Assembly (NCBI RefSeq): GCF_028009165.1
Contig: NC_079241.1
Coordinates: 6,758,001-6,822,000, forward strand
DNA from: Akanthomyces muscarius
Taxonomy: Eukaryota; Ascomycota; Sordariomycetes; Hypocreales; Cordycipitaceae
DNA: 64,000 nucleotides
Reading direction: 5' to 3'
Below are positions 30,733 through 42,450 of this stretch, one piece after another. Numbering within the stretch: the stretch's first letter is position 1; every line of letters starts with the position of its first letter. The position numbers and the translations under genes were made by a program. The notes below the pieces were generated by a model, which was given only the letters and a program-made list of their open reading frames with translations, did not search any database and had not been told where the DNA came from.

Positions 30733-31776
30733 ATGCCGCCGCTCCCCATCGGGCCCACGGCCCTGCCGCGACTCATCACATACTACCAGACCCTCCACGA
30801 TGGCGACGACAAGCCCATCTCTATCCTGCCCCTCATCACGCAGCCCGACATTGCGGTGACGCACGTCATCGTCGCCGCCATCCACATCAACGAGGACCCG
30901 GGCAGCCTCACGCTCAACGACCACAGCCCCGACCACGCGCGGCACCAGACCGCCTGGGCCGAGCTGCGCGTGCTCCAGGCCGCCGGAATCCGTGTCATGG
31001 CCCTCCTCGGCGGCGCCGCCCAGGGCACCTACCAGCGCCTCGACGGCAGCCCGGACGACGGCCCTGCCGAGCTCGCCCGCTTCGAGCGGTACTACGCGCC
31101 GCTGCGCGATCTCGTCCGCGCGCGCGGCCTCGACGGCCTGGACCTCGACGTCGAGGAGGAGATGACCCTCGCGGGCATCGTGCGCCTCATCGACCGGCTG
31201 CGCGCCGATTTCGGCCCCGCGTTCCTCATCACGCTCGCGCCCGTCGCCGCGAGTCTGCTCGACCCCACAGCCAACCTCTCCGGCTTCGACTACGAGGCGC
31301 TCGAGGTGCTGCGCGGCCGCGACATCGCCTGGTACAACACCCAGTTCTACTGCGGCTGGGGCGACTTCTCCTCGACCCTCATGTACGACATGATGCTGCG
31401 CAAAGGGTGGGCGCCGCACAAGCTCGTCGTCGGCCTCGTCACGAACCCGGCTAACGGCCGCGGCTGGGTCGAGTGGGACAGCCTGCAGCAGACGCTCGGC
31501 ATGCTGCGCCAGCGCCCCCACGACTTTGGCGGCGTCATGGGCTGGGAGTACTACAACAGCCTGCCGGGTGACAGGGAGCGACCCTGGGAGTGGGCGCGCA
31601 CCATGACGGCCATGATTCGCGCGCACTGCCTGGCGCCGGCGCCGGCGGTGGACATCTCGCAGCGGCCAGATCCCAAGCAGCCCGATATTGCTCATGCAGA
31701 CCCGGATGCGCCGGGTGGAAAGGAGCCGGAGGTGCCTGCACCGTTTGAGTACTACACGGACGATGCGGAAGAATAA
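30733..31776 (+). CDS. GH18-family glycosidase without signal peptide
   Basis: A single exon of 347 codons from an ATG in a CACCATGCC context. The GH18 signature DxxDxDxE appears as DGLDLDVE at 134-141, with Glu141 as the catalytic acid. Strands around it follow the TIM-barrel order: VTHVIVAAIHIN, VMALLGGAA, FLITLAPVA, DIAWYNTQFY and FGGVMGWEYYN, where the last Trp lines the substrate site. GH18 enzymes cut chitin or N-glycan cores. No signal peptide or membrane segment is visible, unlike most secreted chitinases, so an intracellular role (for example on free N-glycans or wall precursors) is possible. The C-terminal 50 residues are acidic and proline-rich. Could also be an endo-beta-N-acetylglucosaminidase rather than a chitinase. 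Confidence 0.88.
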   Translation: MPPLPIGPTALPRLITYYQTLHDGDDKPISILPLITQPDIAVTHVIVAAIHINEDPGSLTLNDHSPDHARHQTAWAELRVLQAAGIRVMALLGGAAQGTYQRLDGSPDDGPAELARFERYYAPLRDLVRARGLDGLDLDVEEEMTLAGIVRLIDRLRADFGPAFLITLAPVAASLLDPTANLSGFDYEALEVLRGRDIAWYNTQFYCGWGDFSSTLMYDMMLRKGWAPHKLVVGLVTNPANGRGWVEWDSLQQTLGMLRQRPHDFGGVMGWEYYNSLPGDRERPWEWARTMTAMIRAHCLAPAPAVDISQRPDPKQPDIAHADPDAPGGKEPEVPAPFEYYTDDAEE

Positions 31777-31898
31777 GGACGCAGACGTGGTTACCAGCAT
31801 TGAGACGACCGAGATAGATGGAACGGGCAAACTGATTGTAATGAGCTTATGAAAGTCAGACCTATAGAGAACAGAAAAGAGCATGTACAAATGTCAAT

Positions 31899-34800
31899 CT
31901 AGATTTCCCTCATGCTCCATATCGCCCGGAACTTGCTCGTAGAATCCTCCAACAGCACCGACGGCACGCCTTCCTCAGCAATGCGCCCGTGGCTGAGCAC
32001 CGCCACGTGGTCAAAGTCCGACGCGGCGCCGAGTCGGTGCGCGACACAAATGATTGTGCAAGAATTAAACTCGGCCTTGATGACATCCCACATCAGTGAC
32101 TCCGTCGACGAGTCCAGCCCAGTGTTGAACTCGTCGAGCAACAGCAGTCCCCCGCCGCCTTCGTTGCCGCTGCCCTGACTTACACGCGTCTTTAGTCGCT
32201 GACGCAGAATGGCTCGTGCCAGGCTGAAAAGCTGCTTCTGACCACGACTGAGCGACCCTTCCTTGAGCGGCACATCCAGCCCGCCACGAGCAGATAATGC
32301 ATCCCATAGTCCAACAGTCTTCAGCGCGTAAATGCAGTCCTCATCTTGTGGTGTTTGTTGTTTGTTTGCTTGAATATCTGAAAGGCTGAGCTCGGCAGAG
32401 CTAAAGTGGTGCTCGAGGTTTTCGCGCACAGTGTACTCGCTGGTCAAGAAGAATGGAAACTGCGGTAGGGCTATGATGCGATGCCGCAACGTGTTGCGAT
32501 CAACACGGGCTGGTGCAGTGCCGTCAATGGCCACAGATCCGGAATGAGGGATGATGAAGCCCTGTAAGAGTAGTAACAGTGTTGATTTTCCGCTTCCGGT
32601 TCGACCACAAATTAGTGCCGTCTCTCCTTTCTTAACATGTAGCGACAAGGTCTTGAGAGCATCATCAGGGTCTTTGGCTTCCACGAGAGCTAGGTCTTTT
32701 CCTGGGTATGGCGTGCTAGTTTTGTACGCAGCCGATACCGCTTCCAAATGGACTTCCCCTTCTGCCGGCCAGCACTCAGGAGGGGATAAATTCTTCTCTG
32801 GCTCCTCCTCTCTGGGCACGCCATCTTGTAGGAATTTGAGCCTGTTCAACGCAACCGCTGACGTCTGCAGTGCCGTGTATGACTGGATGACATTTCCGAG
32901 CATCTCACCTGCCGACATGAACGTGACTAGTGCAACACCCACCAGCCCAGTGCTGGTAGGCAGTTGGCTTGCAATGGCAACAAATACCGAGGCAACAACG
33001 GCAATGCACAGGTTCAGCATCGTTTTGAGCCATGTCTGGAGCATTGCAGAGAGATACGAAGACTGTTGCGATTTATCGAGAAGCTCGTCGTTTAGACTGA
33101 TGCTGCTTTCGGACCAACCAAAGGCACGGATTGTGACCAAGCCGTCAAGCGTTTCCTTGAAATGTTTGCTGAGCAAGTATTAGAAGTTGAACTATTGAGA
33201 AGTATTGCAAAAAGATGTATAGAAAAAGAAGGACAAGAAAGAAAAGAAGGAAAAGATGAACAAAGATAAGGAAGATGAGAGGTTCTTACTTGAGTGGGTT
33301 GCGTCCCTCCATAGCCGTGGCCCGAAGCTGCACGGCTGTCCTGATAAAAATTCTCTGGAGCCGCAAGAGGATGATGGAAAAGACGGGGTAGCCAATGAGC
33401 ACAGCAGGTGATCCAAGGACAATCAATATGAACTGGAAGAAAGTGATGAAAACGGAGGCAACAGTATTGCCCACCGAGTTGGTGAGTTGGCTGTCGATGG
33501 TGCTCATGTCTTGCGACATGTATCCAGTGGGGACCGACGAGTCAACCGTGGTATAATAATCCAGCCGTGCCAGCAAAATCGTCTTGAGGGCTGCAAAGTG
33601 CAACTTTGAGCTTGCTTTGGGACCCATGACATTACTAGTAAAGGTAAAATATACCAGCATGACTAGTATGCAAGTGACTTGCAACGCCCAGAAGGTTTGA
33701 AAGTAGAACCGCTCTCGAGATGTGTCTCCTTCTGCCGCCATCCAAATCTCCAACCAGAGGGTTGAGAACGTGAATAAAAATGTCGATGAAACGGCGAGTA
33801 GGAAGAAGGTGACGAAAGTCCAAGGGCCGACCGCAGCAAAATAGAAACTGTAGTCATCGCTATGGCCTGGCGGGACCATGGGCAGAGTTCCCGAGGTTAC
33901 CTTTGCCGCAGACTTTTGTGGCATTTTATCATCGTCGACAGTGTTAGGCTGCGAAGATGACTTCATCGTAGACAAGGAGCTTTCGCTGCGCTCATCAGCA
34001 GGCAGCTGTGCCGAGGGGCCAGACCACGTCACTTTACCGTTCTTCAGAACCAAAACTTCGTCGAACAAAGTAATGAACTCTGTAGACTGAGAGGCGAATA
34101 TGACTGTAGTGTTGGATTTTCTGAGGACTCCTTCAGGCCCAAAGACCTCATGAGCAATCTTCTTCGCCGTGTGTGAGTCAACGCCACTGAGAACATCGTC
34201 AAAGATGGCAACACGTGGTTCAGCGTATAGAGAGCGGGCCAGCGATATTCTCTTCTTTTGGCCCCCGCTCAAGGCGGCCCCCTGACTGCCGACAATGGTT
34301 TCGTCGGCGTTGGCGAGATATTCAAAGTCCGCCTGCAACTGACAACTTTTCACCACCTTCTCGTACAGAGCAGGTTTGAATACAGCGAAGCCGACAATGT
34401 TCTCTCGGATGGTGCCATTGATGATGAATACATCTTGACTGCAGTAAGAAAGTTGCCGTCTTCGACGCAGTGTAGCTTGTCCCTTCCTGTACTTGACCTC
34501 ATCCAAAAGTCCAAGACAAAGGGTCGTTTTACCAGCCGCGACGGGTCCCACAACATAATTAAAAGCACCAGAGGGCATAGAGATGTTAATGTCCTGCACT
34601 GGCCAATCGTTCTCGTGCCACCCAAAGCTGGCATCGACAAGCTCAATGGCTCCATGGGCCCCTGAGTCGTCAACATTATCGCGATAGACGGGCAGGACCT
34701 GGCCATCGTCGTTTTCCGAGTCCAAGAATGCTTCGACGCGGCCAACAGAGGTAATGGCGCCAATAACATAAGGGACATACTGCAAAATGTGTATCATAGG

Positions 34801-36408
34801 ATTCGAGAGGAGATTGATGAACGCAAGCGAGGTCATAACTTCGCTCATGGTGAGTGACTTGCGAGCGACAGTGAAGGTGACGATGGGACAGAAGACCATG
34901 GGCACAAATGCAATGGTAGCAGTAGAGGTGCTAAGCAATCGGAATCGGTTTCCCAATTTAATCTCATGCTCTCTTGACAGTTGAACAACACGGCCTATCT
35001 GATTGCCCAGGCCTGCCATTTTGATGGAGGGTAGATTTGCCAGGACAGAGGATACCAACCCCACGCGGGTGCCCAGAGCCTCCATCCACGCGCCTTGTCT
35101 TTTAGCAGTGAACCGGCCAGCCAGCGTGGAAGTGCCTGCTGACATCAAAACCACAGCAAGCGGTGCTAGAAAGGCCCAGCCAATGCGCCTTTTCAGGAGC
35201 CAGCTGGCGAGGATGATCTCGAGGACGCAGATCCAAAATTCGTGAGCGTTTTTGACACCAAATTGGATCAAGTTCATCTCCGAGTTCATCATGCTGAGAA
35301 CAGAGGAGCTCCTTTCTGAGTACACTTTGCGCCGCACAGTTTTCTGGTAGAGCGCAGGCACTAGGCACGAGCGCACTTGAGCAACTGCGCGCTCCTGGTA
35401 GTACCCGTAGATGCTTGTTGCCATGGCCTTTCCGACATTGAGGAATAGAATGATGCCTACATAGGCAACTGCAGTGCCAGCAGGCAGATATGATTTGGTA
35501 TGGCTCAGGTTATCCAAAATGGACTTGATAAAGAACGGATGCACGAACCCAAATGCCGACATTGCTATGCGCGGCAGCGCAGGTGCAACACAGCTGGTTC
35601 CAAGAGCCCATACCAGGGCACGAGCCACTTTCCACCCATAGGCTCGCTTTATTTGTTTCGCTTCTTTGGACTGAATTGTACGGTAGCGGGACATGAATCG
35701 GGTTCGGTGCTTTTCTGCCGCCAAGTCTTTGTCGAGGGGGTAGAGATCGTCGGGTCCGATCTGGTGTCCGTAGGCATACCGTATCAAGTCGTTGAGCCAC
35801 CACAAGAAGGCATTGCCCAAGGCTGAGCCCGAGGTCTTATCTTCCGGGGAGAAGGCTGATCTTGCCGTCTTGGTCGATTTGCTCGTCAATTCGAGCACCA
35901 ACAGAACGAATGTCCAGGCAGTAATGGCAGCGAAGGACCCTGTGAGAGGGCCTGGCGCCAACGACAGCCAGTGCGTGCGGAGCTGAACCGCTTCGAAGAT
36001 GGACGATACAAACAGGAATATGGTGATTGTGTCCGAGGGCTTCTGCGTCCTTGCATGCGCCAGCCGCGAGTAGAGGACCAAGACGGCAGAAGACGCGGTG
36101 GCCAGGGCGGCAGCGAGAATATTTTGCCGGCCACCATAGTTGTTTTTGGTGATTTGAAGGACGAGGTACGTGCAATTGAGTCCAAAGAAAGTGCAGGCGG
36201 CGAGGGTTTTGACCAGAAGCAGTCGGGGTGCATGGGTGCTGGCCGATGTCTTGGCCAGCTTGACCATGCGTGTGGCGACGATGATGATGAATAAAATGTT
36301 GGGCACGACTGACAGAGCCAGCTGTTCAAACGTTTTTGTGAAGTCAAAATCATCGCGGCAGCCGACCACGAGCGGGCCGAATCTGTCGTCGTTGAGACAG
36401 CTCATCAT
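31899..36408 (-). CDS. ABCC-type (MRP-like) full ABC transporter
   Basis: Exon 1 is 36408-33290 and exon 2 is 33168-31899, with a 121-nt intron (GTAAGA...TCAG) inside the second membrane domain; the join gives 1462 residues, usual for ABCC. The N-terminus (DDRFGPLV.GCRDDFDFT) is typical of fungal ABCC proteins and leads into an extra TMD0. Then follow TMD1, NBD1, TMD2, NBD2. NBD1 has Walker A GPVAAGKTT (Lys627), signature LSGGQ and Walker B ending IFDD; the Asp instead of the catalytic Glu is common in NBD1 of this class. NBD2 has Walker A GRTGSGKST (Lys1234), a variant signature LSRGQ and LLLLDE. Such pumps export drugs, conjugates or metabolites at the plasma or vacuolar membrane. It converges on the GH18 gene with only 122 bases between. 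Confidence 0.95.
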
Positions 36409-36937
36409 GCCCCCTTTCAGCGTTTGCGTCCAGGTGTTGATGTAATGCTGGTGTTGCTGGCTGGACTGCGTCAATTGGACCCAAGGCCTCAAAGTCCAGA
36501 CACGACAAGGATTAAATAGACTGGCGAGCGTACGTGACAGATGAATTTCTTATCGTGACGAAAGTGTGGGCGCCTAATAACAACAAACGGTAATAGCTGC
36601 GAGTCAACGGGAGTAAATCCCGACACTACTAAACGAAGCTGTTAGGCAGAACCGTCAGCCGCTAAATACCCCGCGAGATTGGGGAAAGGTACAAAAGTTT
36701 GTGCGTAGTACACTCATTAATTCAGGTACCCACACCGTCGTAATCTTGGGGATGGCGCCATTCCACGAATAGGCAAAAGAATCGGCATTAATGGAAATTA
36801 AAATTGCAATTTTTTTATCCTCTAATATGATACATCAGGAAGCTAGCTGCAGTATCCGTGGCAGATTCTCAAAATGAATTGTAAGCGATATAGATTGCTC
36901 CTCCGTGTTGCCGAGAGCCGACAACAGTACCCACGAT
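36409..36937. other. ABCC promoter region
   Basis: Upstream region of the transporter and 3' flank of the secreted-protein gene. AT-rich around 36780-36900. No gene seen. Confidence 0.5.
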
Positions 36938-38080
36938 TTAGAAGCAGACCACCCATGGGTCACAAACGGCTTGAACGTGGTAGTTATTGTATTCTGGGAA
37001 AGTTCCCTTCATGGCCTCGAGAATAGGGTCAAAGAAACCAGCATTGAATCGAGCAGTCTCGCAAGTCGAGCATGGGTTTGCGAGGAAGTTGTCATACTTG
37101 GTAGTGTAGGACAAGTGACCAAGCACTTTTTGAGCGGCAACATCTGTTGCGGTGAGGGAAAGGGATTCAGGCATGACAACCCAGCTGGGGGGGGTTGGGA
37201 TGGTTCCGTTTGTCGAGACATTGGTGCCGGGGATGATGGGATTCTGGTTGAACCAGAGGCTGTTCATGCCAACGTCTCGAAGGGCCTTGATGAGCTGGAG
37301 AGTCATGTGTGTGTCGGAGTCAATCTGGACACCAGAGCACTCAAAGGTCATGGTGAATCCATCACCTCGGAAAGGACCGCCAACGCAATTGCCAGTGATT
37401 TGATCCCAGACAAAATTGTTGATGAAAGCGTCCCAGTTGTTGGCCCAATTGATGAATCGAGGGCTCACGCCAGCATCAACACTGAGTACCTTGCTCCCTG
37501 AGGATTCTGTGGGAGTAGGCTGCTGAGTGAAATCGGATGTGCTTGGGGCAGTGGCAGAAGGGCTAGTCGTAGTAGGGGTCATATCCGAAGGACGCTTCGG
37601 CGGGGAGTTGTTGCTATTGCAAACAAAGGCAGACCAGCAAATTGCATCATGGTTGGCGGTCTTGTTGACAGCGGCACTGATGGGTCGTCCATGGTAAGAC
37701 CAGCAGTCTAATGTCTCGCCATCTTTTTTAACAGCATTGCCGGCCTTGAAGCCCTCGGGGGTTTGCTCCTCGACGTAGACGCTCCAGACATCACCGTTGG
37801 GCATTTTTTCAGTGGCTCCAGTTGGGTTCCAGGGATAGACGCCGTTGCCAAAGGGAACCTCGACGGCCATATCAGGTGCTGCAGGGTACTTCTTGACGGA
37901 GTCGGGCCAGGTAAGGGACTTGTACCAGTTCATCTGACGGGAGGTAGACCACGATGGCTGATCTTTGTTGTCGCCGATACCACAGTCACACAGGACTAGG
38001 GTGGCGTTGTCGGTCTTCTCAGCGTTGCTCAGGGGAGCGAGGCCATTGAGGATGGCAATTGCGGTGGCAAGCTTGAGCAT
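36938..38080 (-). CDS. Secreted protein of unknown function
   Basis: A single exon of 380 codons. Residues 1-20 are a signal peptide (ending PLSNA). Two parts are joined by a Thr/Ser/Pro-rich linker at about 165-195. The N-terminal part opens with VLCDCGIGDN and has paired cysteines (CWSYHGR, CWSAFVC). The C-terminal part has more cysteines (NCVGGPF, CSGVQ, NPCSTCET) and ends in VCDPWVVCF. Several N-x-S/T sites occur. I recall fungal secreted proteins opening with a CDCG motif but know no function. Paired cysteines and a linker suggest an extracellular protein, perhaps wall-associated or an effector-like factor; this is inference. It is divergent from the FAM210-like gene. Confidence 0.82.
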   Translation of the reverse strand: MLKLATAIAILNGLAPLSNAEKTDNATLVLCDCGIGDNKDQPSWSTSRQMNWYKSLTWPDSVKKYPAAPDMAVEVPFGNGVYPWNPTGATEKMPNGDVWSVYVEEQTPEGFKAGNAVKKDGETLDCWSYHGRPISAAVNKTANHDAICWSAFVCNSNNSPPKRPSDMTPTTTSPSATAPSTSDFTQQPTPTESSGSKVLSVDAGVSPRFINWANNWDAFINNFVWDQITGNCVGGPFRGDGFTMTFECSGVQIDSDTHMTLQLIKALRDVGMNSLWFNQNPIIPGTNVSTNGTIPTPPSWVVMPESLSLTATDVAAQKVLGHLSYTTKYDNFLANPCSTCETARFNAGFFDPILEAMKGTFPEYNNYHVQAVCDPWVVCF

Positions 38081-38845
38081 GATGATTCTTCAAACGGCAT
38101 GTTAGTATGGTATCTTGACAGTTGGAGGGGGGTGTTACCTTTGTACAAGAGTCGGGGAGACCGTAGATGTTTGCCTAGTAACAGAAACAGGAGGTCGAGA
38201 AGAACGGTCTGGAAGGGGGAAAAAAGAAGAGTTGGATGGTGTGTAGATGGGGGAATAGACATTGACAAGCAGAAAAAAAACTTTTAAATGGGCAGCATAA
38301 TTGTTGAGGTGGGCAGCTGGCAGACAACGGCCTGCCAGCTGGCAACGTCCGCCAAGCTCGCTTGGTTGCCGGCCATCAAACATCGTCAGGCCACTTTGAA
38401 CGCAGAGCACTCCGATACAGGTCTCAACAAACACGCGGCCTATGAAATGCGTTTCTTCAACCGATATCGCTAAATTAATTGTGCCATTTCGTTTTGTGTA
38501 AAGCTACCAGACCTGTGTAAAAATTGGAAAAGCCGTGTGCAAATAAGTGAATCGAGCGATTACCGGCAGTGTGCTTGATTCAATGCACGAATAAGCTACC
38601 AAGTTCCGCACTGCCTATGCCAAAAGGTAAACAAAAAATAGTTCGATGAACACTATTAAATTGAGTGACTGGTTCTATTTCGACGTAATTTCTTCCACTA
38701 CGTGCCATTGTATCCTCCATCCTCTGGTGGTGGAGCTGCAGGGTACGCCACGTCCCGCGCGCCAGCCGCTCTAGCTTCAGTCGAAGGGTTCCCCTTCGTC
38801 ATCACGAAATTCACCCAGGGGCTACATCTCGACGCGGCCGCCACG
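38081..38845. other. Divergent promoter region
   Basis: Serves the secreted-protein gene (leftward) and the FAM210-like gene (rightward). A direct AGCTGGCAG..CCAGCTGGCA arrangement occurs near 38312-38343. No gene seen. Confidence 0.45.
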
Positions 38846-39463
38846 ATGCTTCGCCGCCAAATCCTCTCACAACGACAAACCATACTCCGGCGGCCGAACC
38901 TCAGCAGGCCAGCCAGGCCGGCACCTGGACGCTGCCAGTCCACCAAGACACCCGCCAGCTCCAAGATCGACCGCATTACCTCGAAGCTCCCAAGGCGGCT
39001 GCAAAAATACACTCAGGGTCTGCGCAACGCACCCGTCTCCCACGTTGTCTCATTCCTTATTCTGCACGAATTGACAGCCATTGTACCTCTGGTCGCGCTC
39101 TTTGCCCTGTTCCATTACACGACGTACGTGCCGTTAACGTACGTGACGGAGCACTTTGGGAGCTACGTCGAGGCTGGTGTATCGCGATTTGAGAAGTACT
39201 TTCGTCGAAAAGGCTGGTTTGGATTCGAGAAGAGAGTTACTGGGGAGGATGGGAAGCCGGTGCAAGAAAGCCTGGGACAACAACAGGATGCTGTGAGCAA
39301 GTGGCAGACTGGCGATCCCAAGTACAAAATTCTGGTGGAGGTTTCTTTGGCCTACGCCATTACTAAGGCGCTCATCCCTCTAAGAATTGTCTGCAGTGTG
39401 TGGGCTACGCCATGGTTTGCAGGTGTTCTCGTTGGTCTACGAAAGTTTGCATGGGGGAAATAG
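38846..39463 (+). CDS. FAM210/Mrx11-like mitochondrial membrane protein
   Basis: 205 codons in one exon from the ATG at MLRRQILSQ; the frame continues upstream but the Arg-rich, acid-free first 40 residues are a clear mitochondrial presequence. A hydrophobic segment at about 66-92 (HVVSFLILHELTAIVPLVAL) is followed by a charged loop and a second hydrophobic stretch near the C-terminus with the AITKALIPLRI pattern. This fits the DUF1279 family, which includes human FAM210A/B and yeast Mrx11 (YPL041C), inner-membrane proteins tied to mitochondrial translation or membrane organisation. The family call is moderate because I judge it by layout. It converges on the NDPK gene (128 bases between). 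Confidence 0.75.
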   Translation: MLRRQILSQRQTILRRPNLSRPARPAPGRCQSTKTPASSKIDRITSKLPRRLQKYTQGLRNAPVSHVVSFLILHELTAIVPLVALFALFHYTTYVPLTYVTEHFGSYVEAGVSRFEKYFRRKGWFGFEKRVTGEDGKPVQESLGQQQDAVSKWQTGDPKYKILVEVSLAYAITKALIPLRIVCSVWATPWFAGVLVGLRKFAWGK

Positions 39464-39591
39464 TGGCACTAGAGCATTATACATAGTGAAGGCAACTGCT
39501 TTTGTATTTGTCTATCGTATTGAATTTGGAAATGGTTTGGAATCATCAGTGTGATTCTGCACATTACTCAAAGCGTGGCAGATGAACAAGC

Positions 39592-40385
39592 TTAAGCCTT
39601 CTCGTAGATCCAGTCGAACTGGGCGGACTTCCAGTTAATGAGGTCCTCCTTCTTGAACCAGAGAGCAATCTCCTTCTGGGCGTTCTCGACGGAGTCGGAG
39701 CCGTGGCAGACGTTGCGGCCGACATCGATGGCGAAGTCACCACGGATGGTGCCAGGGGCGGAGGCGAGGGGGTTGGTGGCACCGAGGATGGCTAGCAAAC
39801 GTTAGTCGGTGCGACGTGACAGCCAATGCGGGATTACTCACCACGGCCAGTCTTGACGGCGTCACGGCCCTCCCAGACCATGGCGCAGATGGGGCCAGAG
39901 GACATGTCTGAAACTGTGTTAGCGATTGTTGAGAGCTGCGGGGTTGGTCGTTCGTACACTGGATCAGACCAGGGAAGAAAGCCTTCTCCTTGAGGTCGGC
40001 GTCTGGGACCCTGTTAGCATTGAAGTTTAGCATTGTTGATGATGAGCACTTACAGTGAGTCTCGAGGTGCTCCTTGGAGGGAGAGACCAGCTTGATGGCG
40101 ACGAGCTTGAAGCTGTCCGGGGCGGTTAGCGTTTGGGTATCTGCATCGCGGGGTAAGGCACCTACCCGCGGTTCTCGAAGCGGGAGACGATGGGACCAAC
40201 GAGGCCACGCTGGTTCTCATGTTAGAACATGTTGCGAATAAGCATTGCAGTAGAGAGGAACTATCGGCACATACCTGGACGCCATCAGGCTTGATAGCAA
40301 TGAAGCTGCTGCGGTGTTAAAAAAAGCTGGTGGTGGGATGGAGGGGTAATGGCGGGGTGGGTGCTCACGTCTGCTCGGTAGACAT
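39592..40385 (-). CDS. ndk1: Nucleoside diphosphate kinase
   Basis: Seven exons: 40385-40369, 40305-40275, 40209-40166, 40112-40054, 40002-39958, 39907-39842 and 39791-39592. They sum to exactly 154 codons (153 residues), the standard NDPK size. The enzyme moves the gamma-phosphate between nucleoside tri- and diphosphates through a phosphohistidine, here His117 in NVCHGSD. Other family marks are [14 protein letters not shown] near the start, GRDAVKTGR and [11 protein letters not shown]. The first intron ends in CAGCAG, so two acceptors are possible; the second gives the conserved TFIAIK start. Introns are about 50-65 nt. Such dense introns in a 462-nt coding region are common for fungal NDPK genes. 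Cytosolic, hexameric in known members. Confidence 0.96.
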
Positions 40386-42450
40386 TTTGGGTGAGGAATC
40401 GGTTGATGCCTTGGGAAAAGAAGTGTGTATGGAAGTTTGGGATTCCGAAATGACAGGAGATACAGAGTGAGACTCTTTGTTTTGGATCGGAAAGAGGAGA
40501 AAGCAAAATCCAAGCAGCAGAAAGGGCAGAATGAAAATTGGTGGGGGCAGGGTTACGGTGAGAGGCTGCCATAGTGGGCGGCTCAGGCCGTGGACCTGTT
40601 TGGTGCTGCTGGCGCCAGTGCTGGCGCTGCTTGGAGCGGGGTGCTCGTCGCGACCCTCAGCCATTGCGTGTGTGGTGGAACTCTACAGTGCCAGAGAATT
40701 CTTCTCCCACGTGTCTGGAGCACGACTACTTAGGCGTTTCAGTTGTTGCCGTCACGGTGACTAGCTACCTGCGCTAGGTCGCGGAATGACTCAGGAACAG
40801 GTCAATCGAAAAGTCGGATGGGCGGCATACAAACCGTTGCTAAAAATGGAACTTCGCGTGCATTATCGAGTCGTTCCCATGCGCAGCATCAATCAGTTCC
40901 TACGACGAGCAATCTCCCAAGCGAGCCAAATTGCAAGCTACCGCACAGTGCGCTAGGCGGTAGCTTCAAACAGAGCTTGGGCGCCAGTGCTTTATCCCAT
41001 GCAAACGTTACAACGAGGGCTCCGCTATAACGGGTAGTTGGACTTAACGAGGGACGCCCCGGCAAATCGGCTTCTGCCTGGCATCTAAGGCGCTGATTCG
41101 CAGCGCATGGACGATGTGGCTGTTATTATTAACGGGCCGGAAACGCCACATAATTTCTATCACGGGCATTTTTGCATTGGCAGCTGAAGGCAGACAGAGA
41201 GCACGCATTGTCTGTGTCTGCAAGTAAAATGAGGACAACCACATGTGCTCTGCGAGCTCGCATGTGGACTCAGCCTGTCAGAATGAGAGGGCCCGTTCCA
41301 ACCGATGGTAGCCCGCGATGACTCCTTGCGATGGCCCCCGCGATAGTACTGGGTACGTGGTAAACTAGGCTCCAAGGCCCATAAACTTCCGGCTCCGTTC
41401 AGATGCGATGAAATTGGAATACGAAATTTGGCGGGCCCCAAGGTCTCTTATACCTACGGGTGTCGGGCGAGATTGGTTGATGGGCAAAACAGTGACAGGC
41501 ACTGGGGTCAGGCGCGGAGCCTCCCGAGTGGCATTGGCAGGCGCATTATCAACTCCCGTCTCCGCTTGGGCCGCCGATCACAAGCGTTCCTGGACTATTG
41601 GCAGACTATTGACAAGGGGGTGATATGAGCGTTACATGGTATTGGAAAGGAAAACAGGAGAAGAAAAGCAAATCCCAATATTAAATTGGGGAGAAGAGAG
41701 GCGCGGCAAATAGGAGAAGTTGATAGCAAGCAGGAAAATTGAGAGACACTTCGAGACAAAAGGAAAAACAAGAGGCGAGAGAAGCAACAACCACGAGGAA
41801 AAAACAAAACAATTGGACCCTTGGCTGCTTGTTCCGAGGTGAGAAACGGTCTGTGCTGCCAAAAATAGTCGCCCCCGGCATTGACCGTGCCCGCTACCGG
41901 CTCAGGTACCGGTGTGATGGATTGGTAGTTGATGGGCCTAGTCTCTTAATCTCTGTCGGCCTAGACCTACCTGGCTGCCACACCATTTCAGGTGACAGGT
42001 GATAGGCCTCATGCAAGGCTGTCTGCCGGTCGCGCGCACGGACTGATTGCCCAGGAACAAACGCGAGCCATGTTTCACGGTAATACAGCAAGGCCTGTCA
42101 TTTACATCAGTTGTGGCGTTTGCAAAGAAAAAAAAAAGGTGATGAGCAGGGCGCAGTTGGTCCTCGGCTCTGGAAAGGGGCGCTCCATGGCTGCATGACC
42201 CTGCTTCGCCGAGAGGCTCTCGCCGTAGCTCGCAGCTCTTCCCATGTCCTGTCCGCATGTTAAAAGGGCGTGGCTGTCCCTCCTTGAGCAGAGACTTTGT
42301 TTCATCAGCAGTGCAGCCCGTCGAACTCGTTGTCTTTGTTTCATTCTTTAGCAACTTCTGTTGCGATATTCACTCGTTACTTCACTCCCTTGGTTTGATA
42401 TTCATTCGTTCAGTCACTCGTTTCACGACACCCCGCACTTTAAAGTCAAA
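40386..42450. other. Long promoter region of the repeat wall protein
   Basis: Two kilobases with no gene I can support, between the NDPK start and the repeat protein start. Positions 41640-41820 are strongly purine-rich. The final 150 bases are CT-rich with TTC/CTT runs, as in leaders of highly expressed fungal genes. Confidence 0.5.

Noticed and set aside
30609..31890. Long frames in other phases over the GH18 gene
   Set aside because: Arg/Pro/His-rich translations typical of GC-rich shadows; the GH18 motif is in the chosen frame.
25220..36408. Secondary-metabolite gene cluster around the oxygenase and ABCC pump
   Set aside because: No PKS, NRPS, terpene cyclase, prenyltransferase or P450 is present; two accessory genes are not enough.
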